Assembly: GCF_963678635.1 (NCBI RefSeq)
Contig: NC_087062.1
Location: 29,412,833 to 29,476,832, forward strand
Length of the DNA: 64,000 nucleotides
Source of the DNA: Symsagittifera roscoffensis
Lineage: Eukaryota; Xenacoelomorpha; Acoela; Convolutidae
Direction: 5' to 3'
How positions within the stretch are numbered: position 1 is the first letter of the stretch; every line of letters begins with the position of its first letter. A model generated the notes under the pieces. The model did not search any database, was not told the origin of the DNA, and saw nothing but the letters and a program-made list of their open reading frames with translations. Made by a program: the position numbers and the translations under genes. Positions 11,266 through 20,948 of this stretch are shown in pieces.

Positions 11266-12030
11266 TTGAGAGCATACATGAAGCAATTTTGGACCAAGGC
11301 GGAAGTGTTGAACAATTGTGTCGTCATTCATAACAAACCTGCAACTCCAGAAGAAAAGAGGAGGGCGATCCTGGACAGATTCCATCGGTCGCACCTTGGG
11401 CGGGAGGCAATTATGTCCGCCTCCAAAAAATTTGGTGGCCTTTTTCAAACAGGTAGATTATCGAGAGTTGCGAAAAATGCCGCTAGTGCTTTCAGCTTGA
11501 TAAAAATTACCAAAGTATATAGGTCTTCTAATTCACTTCCTGATTTGTCTAAGCCTAATCAGGAACTCCAATTAGGTTTCGACAATTCAATCTTTGATGA
11601 AAAGTGAACAAAATATACCTCTTAGTGGCTGTCGATTTTTTTTTCAAGTTCCCTTCAGTGATGATCACTTAAACAACGTGGGCAAAAAATTGGTTAAATT
11701 CTAGAATTCTACATTCGCATACATGGCTTACCTCAATCAATCAGAACGGACTACGGGTCTGGATTTAAGAATGACTTTGTAAACCAATACTGCTCTAACA
11801 GAGGTATTAAGCATATACCCACCCCGGTGGGAGATCATCCAGGAAGCGGAGTAGTCGAACGTTCGATGCAAACGAATAAACGTAAATTAGGGACTTAGAA
11901 ATTGGACGCAAACTTCAATAAAAAGAAATCGACAGTCTAACAAATTTTTGAGAATAACCTGAAAACAAAACATTCTGTGCTCAAAGAATCGCCCTTTGAA
12001 TTGCATTTTGGTAGGAAACCAAGCACGGAA
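11266..12030 (+). pseudogene. pol: Integrase remnant with lost zinc and catalytic residues
   Basis: Frame 11266-11607 carries the N-terminal zinc-binding half, with HRSHLGREAIMSASKKF giving the two His residues. The paired Cys residues are gone (KNAASAF where KNC..C is expected). The core begins LQLGFDNSIFDEK, in which the first catalytic Asp (LQLDF) is Gly. After a TGA the core continues as KIYLLVAVDFFFKFPSVMIT and IHGLPQSIRTDYGSGF (second Asp intact, ~11750). PVGDHPGSGVVERSMQT follows (catalytic Glu intact, 11857-11859), then KESPFELHFGRKPSTE. Spacing Asp2-Glu is the usual D,D(35)E. A TAG follows STE, at a spot where Trp would fit. It is closely related to the integrase at 27396-29096 (shared PVGDH.G.G.VER). 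Confidence 0.87.
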
Positions 12031-12236
12031 TAGTCCCAAGCCTTTAACAAGGTTCTAAATAACGATAATTCAGCTCAAGGACTTGAACGCAACCCCCTCA
12101 CGCCTGACCAAATTGCCAGCAAGGGCTACAGTCGGGACCGGGCCAGAGGTGTCGTGAGCCCCAACATTGCCCCCGCTTCTACCCTCTGTTTACTGCGAGT
12201 CAAAATGTCCCGAACAGCGAACCATACAAGGCAAGA

Positions 12237-13356
12237 GTGGACCTCGCCCGTGTGGCCAACATGTGGACTCAACACAAGAGAATTCTCCCTGTTGAAAGTG
12301 GTAGACTCGTGCTTAAGAAATTAGCCAGTCACCATTCAGACCCCGGCAGCACCCTTGAAAGTGGCTTAACCAGGAACACCCTCAGTTTCTACGATCATGT
12401 GACCGACCCAGTACCTCCAGCGCTCTCGCATAACCAGAGAGTTAGCGTCGCGCAAAACACGCGTCGTTCGACTAGAACAAGTAATATGAAAAAATTTCCT
12501 TTGGAAAAGCCTAAACGGGTGTAAGTATTTTGGAAAATCATTAAAAGACAGTCGGCCAAAACGTAATTGAAAGTCGAAAATATCAAGGTATGAAGAATCA
12601 CTGATCAAACTTAATCACGGATACAAGGTCTATCGGAAAAATTACGTGTGTCTTAAACCTAACTTTAACTATAATATTTCGGCTAACCAGAATACACTAT
12701 GCACTCTCCTCCCGGCAACAACACCCACAGCCACTGCACAGAGGATCGCTCCACGTTCTCAATCAGCTCTTATGGAACAACAGCTGACTATCCCGCCTAC
12801 TTCAGACCCAGTAGTCATCGACCTCACAGCGGACTCATCAAGCTAAGGTTCATCAGGGACAAACAACCCGCAAATGGGCAGTTTGCCTCCGTCGCCAGCG
12901 GTGCTCATAGATCCCGCATTTTCAGATCGCGAGGCCACTCCGAAACCCAGTTCTCTTACAGTACATTATACTCAGGCAGTCACCGGTTCGCCCTCTGCAA
13001 TCAAAACAAAGCCGATGTCATCAAGCCTTCCTCCCAAGTCAGCTGCTCAACCAGACGCCAGCTGTACAGTCAATACAGAGCCAATGTCATCAAGCCTTCC
13101 TCCCAAGCTAGCTGCTCAACCAGACGCCGCGGATACAGAGGCCACTCGAGCGTCATCTCGCAAAAAGAAGCCAACACGATTTTTTGGCGACCCTCTTAGA
13201 AACTCAATCGAAACTATCGAAGAACACAGGGAAACACTGGTAAACACACCGTCACCTCGAAAACGAAATGAACTCATTCGACATTGTCCGTATACTATCC
13301 TGAAAAAAACAGTGTCAGCAATTAGTCAAAAAGGGAAATATCAACAGAAGGAGTAG
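12237..13356 (+). pseudogene. 3' region frames downstream of integrase (function unknown)
   Basis: Three frames follow the integrase: 12237-12524 (95 codons, ending TRRSTRTSNMKKFPLEKPKRV), 12699-13199 and 12874-13356 (160 codons, Ser/Pro/Thr-rich). The last contains an imperfect direct repeat of about 60 bp (13012-13067 and 13081-13136, both encoding PMSSSLPPK.AAQPDA). Higher GC and these compositions mark it as part of the retroelement rather than host DNA. It could be the C-terminal tail of pol or a third ORF. I see no membrane segment, so nothing supports an envelope-type protein. Confidence 0.4.
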
Positions 13357-14399
13357 TCTATAACTTTTCAAATTGATCTAAAACTTGACTTAATTGCTCT
13401 ATTGGGAGTTGCTTTATTTCTAGCCATTTACTGTAAAAGGGGTGCTTTCAAGTATGCGCTTTTTCATTACTATATCTCCCTTATCTGAGCTTCCTAATTT
13501 TCATTCCATTGATTTCTCTAGTCAGCCCGGCGTCGCTTTTTTATTTTTCCGTCAAACATTTTTCCGTCGCTAATTTATTCCTCTACCGAGGAATGTCGTG
13601 AGGTGACCTTCGATACCTCGTATTTCTTATCGGCTATACATTTTTTGTAGTATCTTGCAAAGCGGCAAACTTCAAGGCCACTTAGTACCGATCCAGAAAA
13701 ATTGTTAACTCAAAGTAGAATATGATGTCACTCTCGATCATGCTGATCTGGAAAGAAGTGTTAACATCATAACCTTACTTTTCTTTGGTAAAAGTGGTTT
13801 CCCTTCCTTGTATTAAATTGATACCAATTTGATTCAAACTACTTCTTCATCCTTTTTGTTATAATCTTTTAGTTTACATTATGCTTTCATTTCTCTAGTT
13901 TAGTGAAGATTCTACGTAATGTCAGGGAAATTTTTTCTAAATTGCATATTTTACACGACTGACGAAAATGCTTAAGCTGAACGTTTTTGTTCAAATTTTT
14001 TTATCACACAGAGCCGAAAAAACGACACTAAATGGAAAAATAATTTTGTTGTTTTTCTTAAGACTGGTCGGATAATTCTGTGCTACTTGCTCAGTAACCG
14101 GCTATCCTTTTTTGTTTTTTTTAATTGTTTTAAAATATATTTCATATATTTTTTATAATCATCTTAATATATAAAATAAGTTTTTTCAATTACATACACA
14201 TTACTATCCCCCTCCCATACTTTTGCTAAAGGGGGGAAATTTTTCGTTTCAAGGTGTAAAAGTTACAAAGTACCTTATGGGAAATCTGATAGTTAACACG
14301 AATCCATTTTTCATCCCTTAATTTTTTCATCTTCAAATTGTTATAGTTATATCTCGGCTGAACATACAATAAAAACAAATTGTTGACCCATCAATCATA
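13357..14399. other. Non-coding stretch right of the gypsy element
   Basis: GC content drops and AT-rich sequence without motifs resumes. No LTR could be recognised here. Confidence 0.5.
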
Positions 14400-14407
14400 C
14401 CCTGATT

Positions 14408-14797
14408 CAGAGGCGGATCTAGTATTTTCTCGAGGGGTCGGATTTTCACAAAGTTTTCGAAAATTTGGTCGACATTTTTTACGTCGACAAAATTGATTTT
14501 CCCAGCCTTTTCAGACACTATAAAGAGAACAAAACTTTGCGCGTCAGGCTAAATTAAAAAAAAGTTTTTGGGCTCTTTTTGAAAAATTTTGCCCGAAAAA
14601 CTGCGTTTTTTTGGCGCGCGCTCCCCTTCAAAATTAGTATCGCCTTAAAACAATTTAGGGTTGGTCGGCTTGAAATGGATGACTTAAAATTATATCAAAG
14701 GGGGACCTTTTGGTTGGTGATGGGGTCGAATAACTGCGCAAGGTGTAGCCCCCCCCCCCACTCTAATTCCATCCTAATTCCCCTAAATTCGCCCTTG
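14408..14797 (+). mobile_element. hAT-type MITE with perfect 8-bp target duplication
   Basis: The left end CAGAGGCGGATCTAG and right end CCTAAATTCGCCCTTG form imperfect terminal inverted repeats of the family consensus CAGGGGCGGATYTAGG. The 8-bp sequence CCCTGATT lies directly outside both ends (14400-14407 and 14798-14805), the hallmark of hAT superfamily insertion. It is 390 bp long with no transposase. The inside has family landmarks: a G-run near the left end, TTTTGGCGCGCGCTCCC, AGGGGGACCTTTTGG and a C-run near the right end. Confidence 0.85.
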
Positions 14798-14830
14798 CCC
14801 TGATTTATATAAACATCCACATCATTTAGT

Positions 14831-15091
14831 GTTCCGACTTTCGAGGAAAATAGCGTAATATTTGAGCTCTCTGCATTTTTTTCCTTCAGACATATTTTGA
14901 CTTTTCAACTAGCCACTTTTGAAAACAATTATAAAGTTCTGAGGCCCTGAAATCAAAACTTTTTTCCTGTGACCACTTTTTGTTAGGTTTGGAGGGTTTG
15001 AAAATTGACAATTTGGCCGTTTTAGGACAACTAAAACGCAACATGTGGTTTTGACTTTTTTGTCAATTATTTTCAATCAAAAATTACTTTA
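14831..15091 (+). repeat. Dispersed 'GTTCCGAC' family copy
   Basis: It runs from GTTCCGACTTTCGAGG through CAGACATATTTTGAC and ACTAGCCACTTTTGAAAAC to TTGGCCGTTTTAGGACAACT. It matches the copy starting at 40303 and, in its right part, 31675-31700. Its right part is inside the duplicated segment that starts at ~14988. Confidence 0.65.
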
Positions 15092-16484
15092 GGGGACGGT
15101 TTGGGTTGTCAGTGGGTCCAATCTCTGAGAAGGAGGGCATTCACTCCCTCTCGCTAAACCTACTTCTGTCGAAAGGTATCGAGTTAATTATATACTTTGC
15201 ATGTCACAGCCTTCAACTGATAGTTTTGGAGCTGGGCAAAGCAGCATGTTATGTTGAGACCTTTTGGTATCCAATTAACCGAGTAATACCTAATTTTTCC
15301 GAACCCACTTTTGCCCATTTTTCCTCTTGTGAAAATGGAACTGGAGAAATGGAATGATATGCAATTACCCGGATGAGGAGAGCACTCTTCTCTTCTCCAG
15401 TATCCAATTAATCTGCAGCACAGGAAGCATGTCATCACTTCATTAGAGCATCATCAGATAAAAGCATCTGCCCCCGGAGCTCAACTGGTAGAAAAGTGTA
15501 ACTAGGTTCATTTGGCATAAATCATTTAAACATCAAATCATACAAAATGACAATTTTTGACTTAAAAAAGTAAATCTAAACTTTGCCCTAAACGATTTTA
15601 TGAAATGACTTAGGTCATCTGGTAAGCTTAGTAATTTTGTTCTAAATTATATTTATGCTGTTTGCTGACCCATTGAGTAGAATGGATAAAACTTGTAAGG
15701 GGAAGGATGGATGTGGTAGAATAATTAAGTGAGCGAGAGAGGGGGATAAGGGGATCAGATAGATTTCTTCTTCCGACACTTCAGATCCTACCACTAATTA
15801 GCCCACATCCCAAAGAGGAAGAAAGGTACACTTAAGACCATTAGTGCAACTTCTAGTGCTACAGAGACCAATTTAGGCACAAACCGCATCGCACCCCCCT
15901 TTCCACCATTGCCCTCCTCTGGTCCCCAAAATTAACCTCTTACTTAACGATAATTTTGTTTTTCGGTAATTGAGGATGGCTTTGTGGGCAGTAAAAGTAA
16001 CCAACTGCACAAGGATGAATTCGAAACACCAGATTGGAAGGGCTCGTTCCAGGTATTCGAATCTTTCTTCGCCAAAATGGTCCATCCTGTGGTAAAATAC
16101 GACATCCATTTTGAGCCTTATATTTTGTCTACTTTCTAATACTTACCATTTTGAGTGGAATCGCGCGCCGATGAAGCACGCATTTTTTGCTCAAAATTGG
16201 AGTTTTTGGAATTTTTAATACTTTTACTTCCTACACAATCTTTTGCTTAAAAAAATTATTTTTGGCCTTTGTGAACATCAGTAAAATGAAATAAAAAAAT
16301 TTTGCACCTATATTGAATAATAAGCTTTTGGCTCAGCTTTTTTTGCTCTCAAGACAATTTTGTTTATCAATTCATGAACTGTTCAACTACATCTGTTAAA
16401 AGCAACTGTTTGGCCTTTCTAAGAAGTTAATTTTTCTGACACAAGATTGAGATAAGAAAGGCAAACCGTTGCGGATAGATTGAG
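14988..16484. repeat. Tandem duplication, copy 1 (unit 1,498 bp)
   Basis: This copy and 16486-17982 line up at a constant offset of 1,498 bp with only a few single-base differences noticed (for example CATCCTGTGG/CATCTTGTGG near 16085/17583). The left breakpoint lies inside a dispersed repeat, and the junction has a few bases of homology (GGTTTGG versus GGGTTGG). Contents include a hAT-family right-end fragment (15092-15172, with TGGGTCCAATCTCTGAGAAG), a weak tRNA-like promoter motif at 15477-15513 and short frames of 83 and 84 codons. The frames are identical in both copies only because the duplication is recent. Confidence 0.97.
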
Positions 16485-16485
16485 G

Positions 16486-17982
16486 GTTGGAGGGTTTGAA
16501 AATTGACAATTTGGCCGTTTTAGGACAACTAAAACGCAACATGTGGTTTTGACTTTTTTGTCAATTATTTTCAATCAAAAATTACTTTAGGGGACGGTTT
16601 GGGTTGTCAGTGGGTCCAATCTCTGAGAAGGAGGGCATTCACTCCCTCTCGCTAAACCTACTTCTGTCGAAAGGTATCGAGTTAATTATATACTTTGCAT
16701 GTCACAGCCTTCAACTGATAGTTTTGGAGCTGGGCAAAGCAGCATGTTATGTTGAGACCTTTTGGTATCCAATTAACCGAGTAATACCTAATTTTTCCGA
16801 ACCCACTTTTGCCCATTTTTCCTCTTGTGAAAATGGAACTGGAGAAATGGAATGATATGCAATTACCCGGATGAGGAGAGCACTCTTCTCTTCTCCAGTA
16901 TCCAATTAATCTGCAGCACAGGAAGCATGTCATCACTTCATTAGAGCATCATCAGATAAAAGCATCTGCCCCCGGAGCTCAACTGGTAGAAAAGTGTAAC
17001 TAGGTTCATTTGGCATAAATCATTTAAACATCAAATCATACAAAATGACAATTTTTGACTTAAAAAAGTAAATCTAAACTTTGCCCTAAACGATTTTATG
17101 AAATGACTTAGGTCATCTGGTAAGCTTAGTAATTTTGTTCTAAATTATATTTATGCTGTTTGCTGACCCATTGAGTAGAATGGATAAAACTTGTAAGGGG
17201 AAGGATGGATGTGGTAGAATAATTAAGTGAGCGAGAGAGGGGGATAAGGGGATCAGATAGATTTCTTCTTCCGACACTTCAGATCCTACCACTAATTAGC
17301 CCACATCCCAAAGAGGAAGAAAGGTACACTTAAGACCATTAGTGCAACTTCTAGTGCTACAGAGACCAATTTAGGCACAAACCGCATCGCACCCCCCTTT
17401 CCACCATTGCCCTCCTCTGGTCCCCAAAATTAACCTCTTACTTAACGATAATTTTGTTTTTCGGTAATTGAGGATGGCTTTGTGGGCAGTAAAAGTAACC
17501 AACTGCACAAGGATGAATTCGAAACACCAGATTGGAAGGGCTCGTTCCAGGTATTCGAATCTTTCTTCGCCAAAATGGTCCATCTTGTGGTAAAATACGA
17601 CATCCATTTTGAGCCTTATATTTTGTCTAATTTCTAATACTTACCATTTTGAGTGGAATCGCGCGCCGATGAAGCACGCATTTTTTGCTCAAAATTGGAG
17701 TTTTTGGAATTTTTAATACTTTTACTTCCTACACAATCTTTTGCTTAAAAAAATTATTTTTGGCCTTTGTGAACATCAGTAAAATGAAATAAAAAAATTT
17801 TGCACCTATATTGAATAATAAGCTTTTGGCTCAGCTTTTTTTGCTCTCAAGACAATTTTGTTTATCAATTCATGAACTGTTCAACTACATCTGTTAAAAG
17901 CAACTGTTTGGCCTTTCTAAGAAGTTAATTTTTCTGACACAAGATTGAGATAAGAAAGGCAAACCGTTGCGGATAGATTGAG
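16486..17982. repeat. Tandem duplication, copy 2
   Basis: See copy 1. This copy ends at GCGGATAGATTGAG (17982), about 70 bp before the minisatellite starts. It contains the second hAT-end fragment at ~16590-16670. Minus-strand 78-codon frames in the two copies (15873-16109, 17371-17607) differ by one residue and have no recognised motif. Confidence 0.97.
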
Positions 17983-18050
17983 ATAGATTAATTATAACAA
18001 CACGAGTCGAGCAAGTGCAGTTTTGCCACTGAAATTTCCCAGTGCCACTA

Positions 18051-20948
18051 AAAACAAAGGCCGAGAACAGTAAAAACATAGATCGAGCGAGCACTGTCAA
18101 AATAAAGGTCGAGCACATTCGAAACAAAGGTCGAGAAAAGTCGAAACAAAGGTAGAGAACAGTCAAAATATAGGTCGAGCACAGTCGAAACAAAGGTCGA
18201 GCACATTCGAAACAAAGGTCGAGCAAAGTCGAAACAAAGGTAGAGATCAGTCAAAATATAGGTCAAGCACAGTCGAAACAAAGGTCGAGCAGAGTCGAAA
18301 CATAGTTAGAACACAGTCGGAACAAAGGTCGAGCCCAGTCGAAAAATAGGTCGAGCACAGTCGGAACAAAGGTCGAGCTTAGTCGAAACATAGGTCGAGC
18401 ATATTCGAAACATAGGTCGAGCGTGCTCAATAAAAAAAATAGGTTGAGCACAGTTGAAACGTAGGCCATGCACAGTTGAAACATAGGTCGAGGGAGCACA
18501 GTCGAAGCAAAGGTCGAGCACAGTCGAAACATAGGTCAAGGACAGTCGAAACACAGGTCGAGCATAGTCGAAACATAAGTCGAAGGAGCACAGTCGAAAC
18601 AAAGGTCGAGCACAGTCGAAAAAAAAGACGATCACTGTAAAAATATAGATCGAGCGACCACTGTCGAAACATAGGTCGAACACCGTCGAAACATAGTTCG
18701 AACACATTCGAAACAAAGGTCGAGTGAGCACAGTCGAAAAATAGGTCGATAGAAGTCGAAACAAAGGTCGAGAACCGGCAAAATATAGGTCGAGCACAGC
18801 CGAAGCATAGGTCGAGCCCAGTCGAAACATAGGTTGAGCACAGTCGGAACAAAGGTGGCGCTCAGTCGAAACATAGGTCGAGCACAGTCGAAATATAGGT
18901 CGAGCGAGCACAGTAGAAAAATAAATCGAGCACAGTTGAAACATAGGTCATGCACAGTCGAAACAAAGGTCGAGAACAGTCAAAATCTAGGTCGAGCACA
19001 GTCAAAACATAGGTCGTGCCCAGTCGAAACATATGTTGAGCACAGTCGGAACAAAGGTGGCGCTTAGTCGAAACATAGGTCGAGCACAGTCGAAACTTAG
19101 GTCGAGAAACAGAAGAAAAACAAATCGAGCACAGTTGAAATATAGGTCATGCACAGTTGAAACATAGGTCGAGGACAGTCGAAATATAGGTCGAGCAAAG
19201 TCGAAACAAAGCTCGACTACAGTCAAACTATAGGTCGAGCGAGCACAGTAGAAAAATGACTCGAGCACAGTTGAAACATAGGTCGAGGACAGTAGAAACA
19301 TAGGTCGAGTGAGCACAGTCGAAACATAGGTCGATCCAGGTCGAAATAAATGTCGAGCACAGTCGAAACATAAGTCGAGTGAGCATAGTCGAAACAAAAG
19401 CCTAGAACAGTCAAAATATAGGTCGAGCACAGTCGAAACATAGGTCGAGCCCAGTCGAAACAAAGGTCGAGCCCAGTTGAAACAAAGGCCGAGCACAGTC
19501 AAAATATAGGTCGAGCACAGTCGAAACATAGGTCGAGCCCAGTCGAAACATAGATTGAGCACAGTAATAAAATAGATCGAGCACTGTCAAAATATAGTTA
19601 GAGAAGAGTCGAAAAATAGTTCGAGCATGCAGAGTCGAAACATAGTTCGAACACAGTCGAAACATTGGTCGAGTGAGCACCTTCGAAACATAGTTCGATC
19701 AAAGTCGAAACAAAGGTCGAGAACAGTCAAAATATAGACCGAGCACCTTTGAAACAAAGGTCGAGCCCAGTCGAAACAGGTCGAGCACAGTCGGAATAAA
19801 AGTCGAGCTCAGTCGAAACATAGGTCGAGAATATTCAAAACATAGGTCGAGTGAGCACGGTAGAAAAATAAGTCAAGCACAGTTGAAACATAGGTCATGT
19901 TTTGTTGAATCATAAGTCGAAGAAGCACAGTCAGATAATAGGTCGAGCACTGTCAAAACATGGGTCGAGCACAGTCGAAATATAGGTGAAGCCCAGTCAA
20001 AACATAGATCGAGCACAGTCGGAACGAAGATCGAGCACAGTCGAAACATAGGTCGAGCACAGTCAAAACTTAGGTCGAGCGAGCGCAGTAGAAAAAGAGT
20101 TCGAGCACAGTCGAAACATAGTTCATGCACAGTTGAAACAAAGGTTGTGGGAGCACAGTCGAAACATAGGTCGAACACGGTCGAAACATACGTCAAGGAC
20201 AGTCGAAACATAGGTCGAACACGGTCGAAACATAGGTCAAGGACAGTCAAAACATAGGTCGAGCACAGTCAAAACTTAGGTCGAGCGAGCGCAGTAGAAA
20301 AAGAATTCGAGCACAGTTGAAACATAGTTCATGCACAGTTGAAACAAAGTTTGTGGGAGCACAGTCGAAACATAGGTCGAACACGGTCGAAAGATACGTC
20401 AAGGACAGTCGAAACATAGGTCGAACACGGTCGAAACATACGTCAAGGACAGTCGAAACATAGGTCGAGCACAGTCGAAACATAGATCGAAGGAGCACAG
20501 TCGAAACATAGGTCGCACACAGTCGAAACATAGATCGAGCGAGCACAGTCAAAATATATGTCGAGCACAGTCGAAACATAGGTCAAGCGAGCAGAGTCAA
20601 AACATAGGTCGAGCACAGTCCAAACTTAGGTCGAGCACAGTCGTAACATAGGTCGAGTACATACAAAGTATAGGTCAGTCGAAGGAGAAGGAGCACAATC
20701 AAAATTTGGGTCAAGCACAGTCGAAACATAGGTCGAAGGAGCACCGTCGAAATATAGGTCGAGCGTGCACGGTCCAAACATAGTTCGAGGACAGTCAGAA
20801 AATAGGTCGAGGGCGCACAGTCGAAAAACAGGTCGAGCACAGTCGAAACATAGGTCGAGCACTGTCGAAGTATAGGTCGAGGACAGTCGCAACATAGGTC
20901 GAGGGAGCACAGTCGAAACGTAGGTCGAGCACAGTCGCAACATAGGTC
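18051..20948. repeat. 22-bp minisatellite, about 130 units
   Basis: The basic unit is AGGTCGAGCACAGTCG followed by AAACAT (22 bp). Regular 26-bp variants carry four extra bases (AGGTCGAGCGAGCACAGTC or AGGTCGAAGGAGCACAGTC). Common substitutions are CATA to CAAA, GTCGAA to GTCAAA, and GCACAG to GAACAG or GCCCAG. The array starts at AAAACAAAGGCCGAG and stops abruptly at CATAGGTCAC. Because 22 is not a multiple of 3 and the minus strand of the unit lacks stops, all three minus frames stay open for long runs (up to 212 codons at 18306-18944) as a 22-residue repeat like STVLDLCFDCARPMFRLCSTYV. I regard these as by-products of the repeat. Confidence 0.97.

Larger units (their letters stand above)
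8294..13356 (+). mobile_element. Degenerate Ty3/gypsy retroelement (gag-NC, PR, RT, RH, IN, 3' ORF)
   Basis: The order of recognisable pieces is the Ty3/gypsy order: zinc-knuckle remnant (8391-8435), aspartic protease (8455-8510), reverse transcriptase (8890-9500), RNase H end (9780-9915), integrase (11266-12030), then a Ser/Pro/Thr-rich 3' frame. Reading it needs many frame changes and runs through stop codons. Catalytic residues are lost in RT and IN, so it cannot be active as it stands. GC content is clearly higher than in the flanking DNA. I found no LTRs. The left end is in or before the N gap and the right end is set only by the last open frame. About 1.3 kb between RNase H and integrase (9980-11265) contains little recognisable pol and includes re-copied internal segments. 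Confidence 0.88.

Noticed and set aside
8294-13356. LTRs of the first gypsy element
   Set aside because: I looked for long direct repeats, a primer-binding site and a polypurine tract around the element and found none. The left side is hidden by the N gap.
15106-17607. Pairs of 78-84-codon frames identical in two places
   Set aside because: Identity is explained by the recent 1,498-bp duplication and is not evidence of selection.
18306-18944. 212-codon minus-strand frame and its neighbours as protein genes
   Set aside because: They are translations of the 22-bp repeat; all three frames are open for the same reason and none has a distinct start context or unique domain.
18051-20948. CRISPR-like array
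   Set aside because: Units are contiguous with no unique spacers, lengths are 22-26 bp, units vary and there are no cas genes. It is a minisatellite in eukaryotic DNA.
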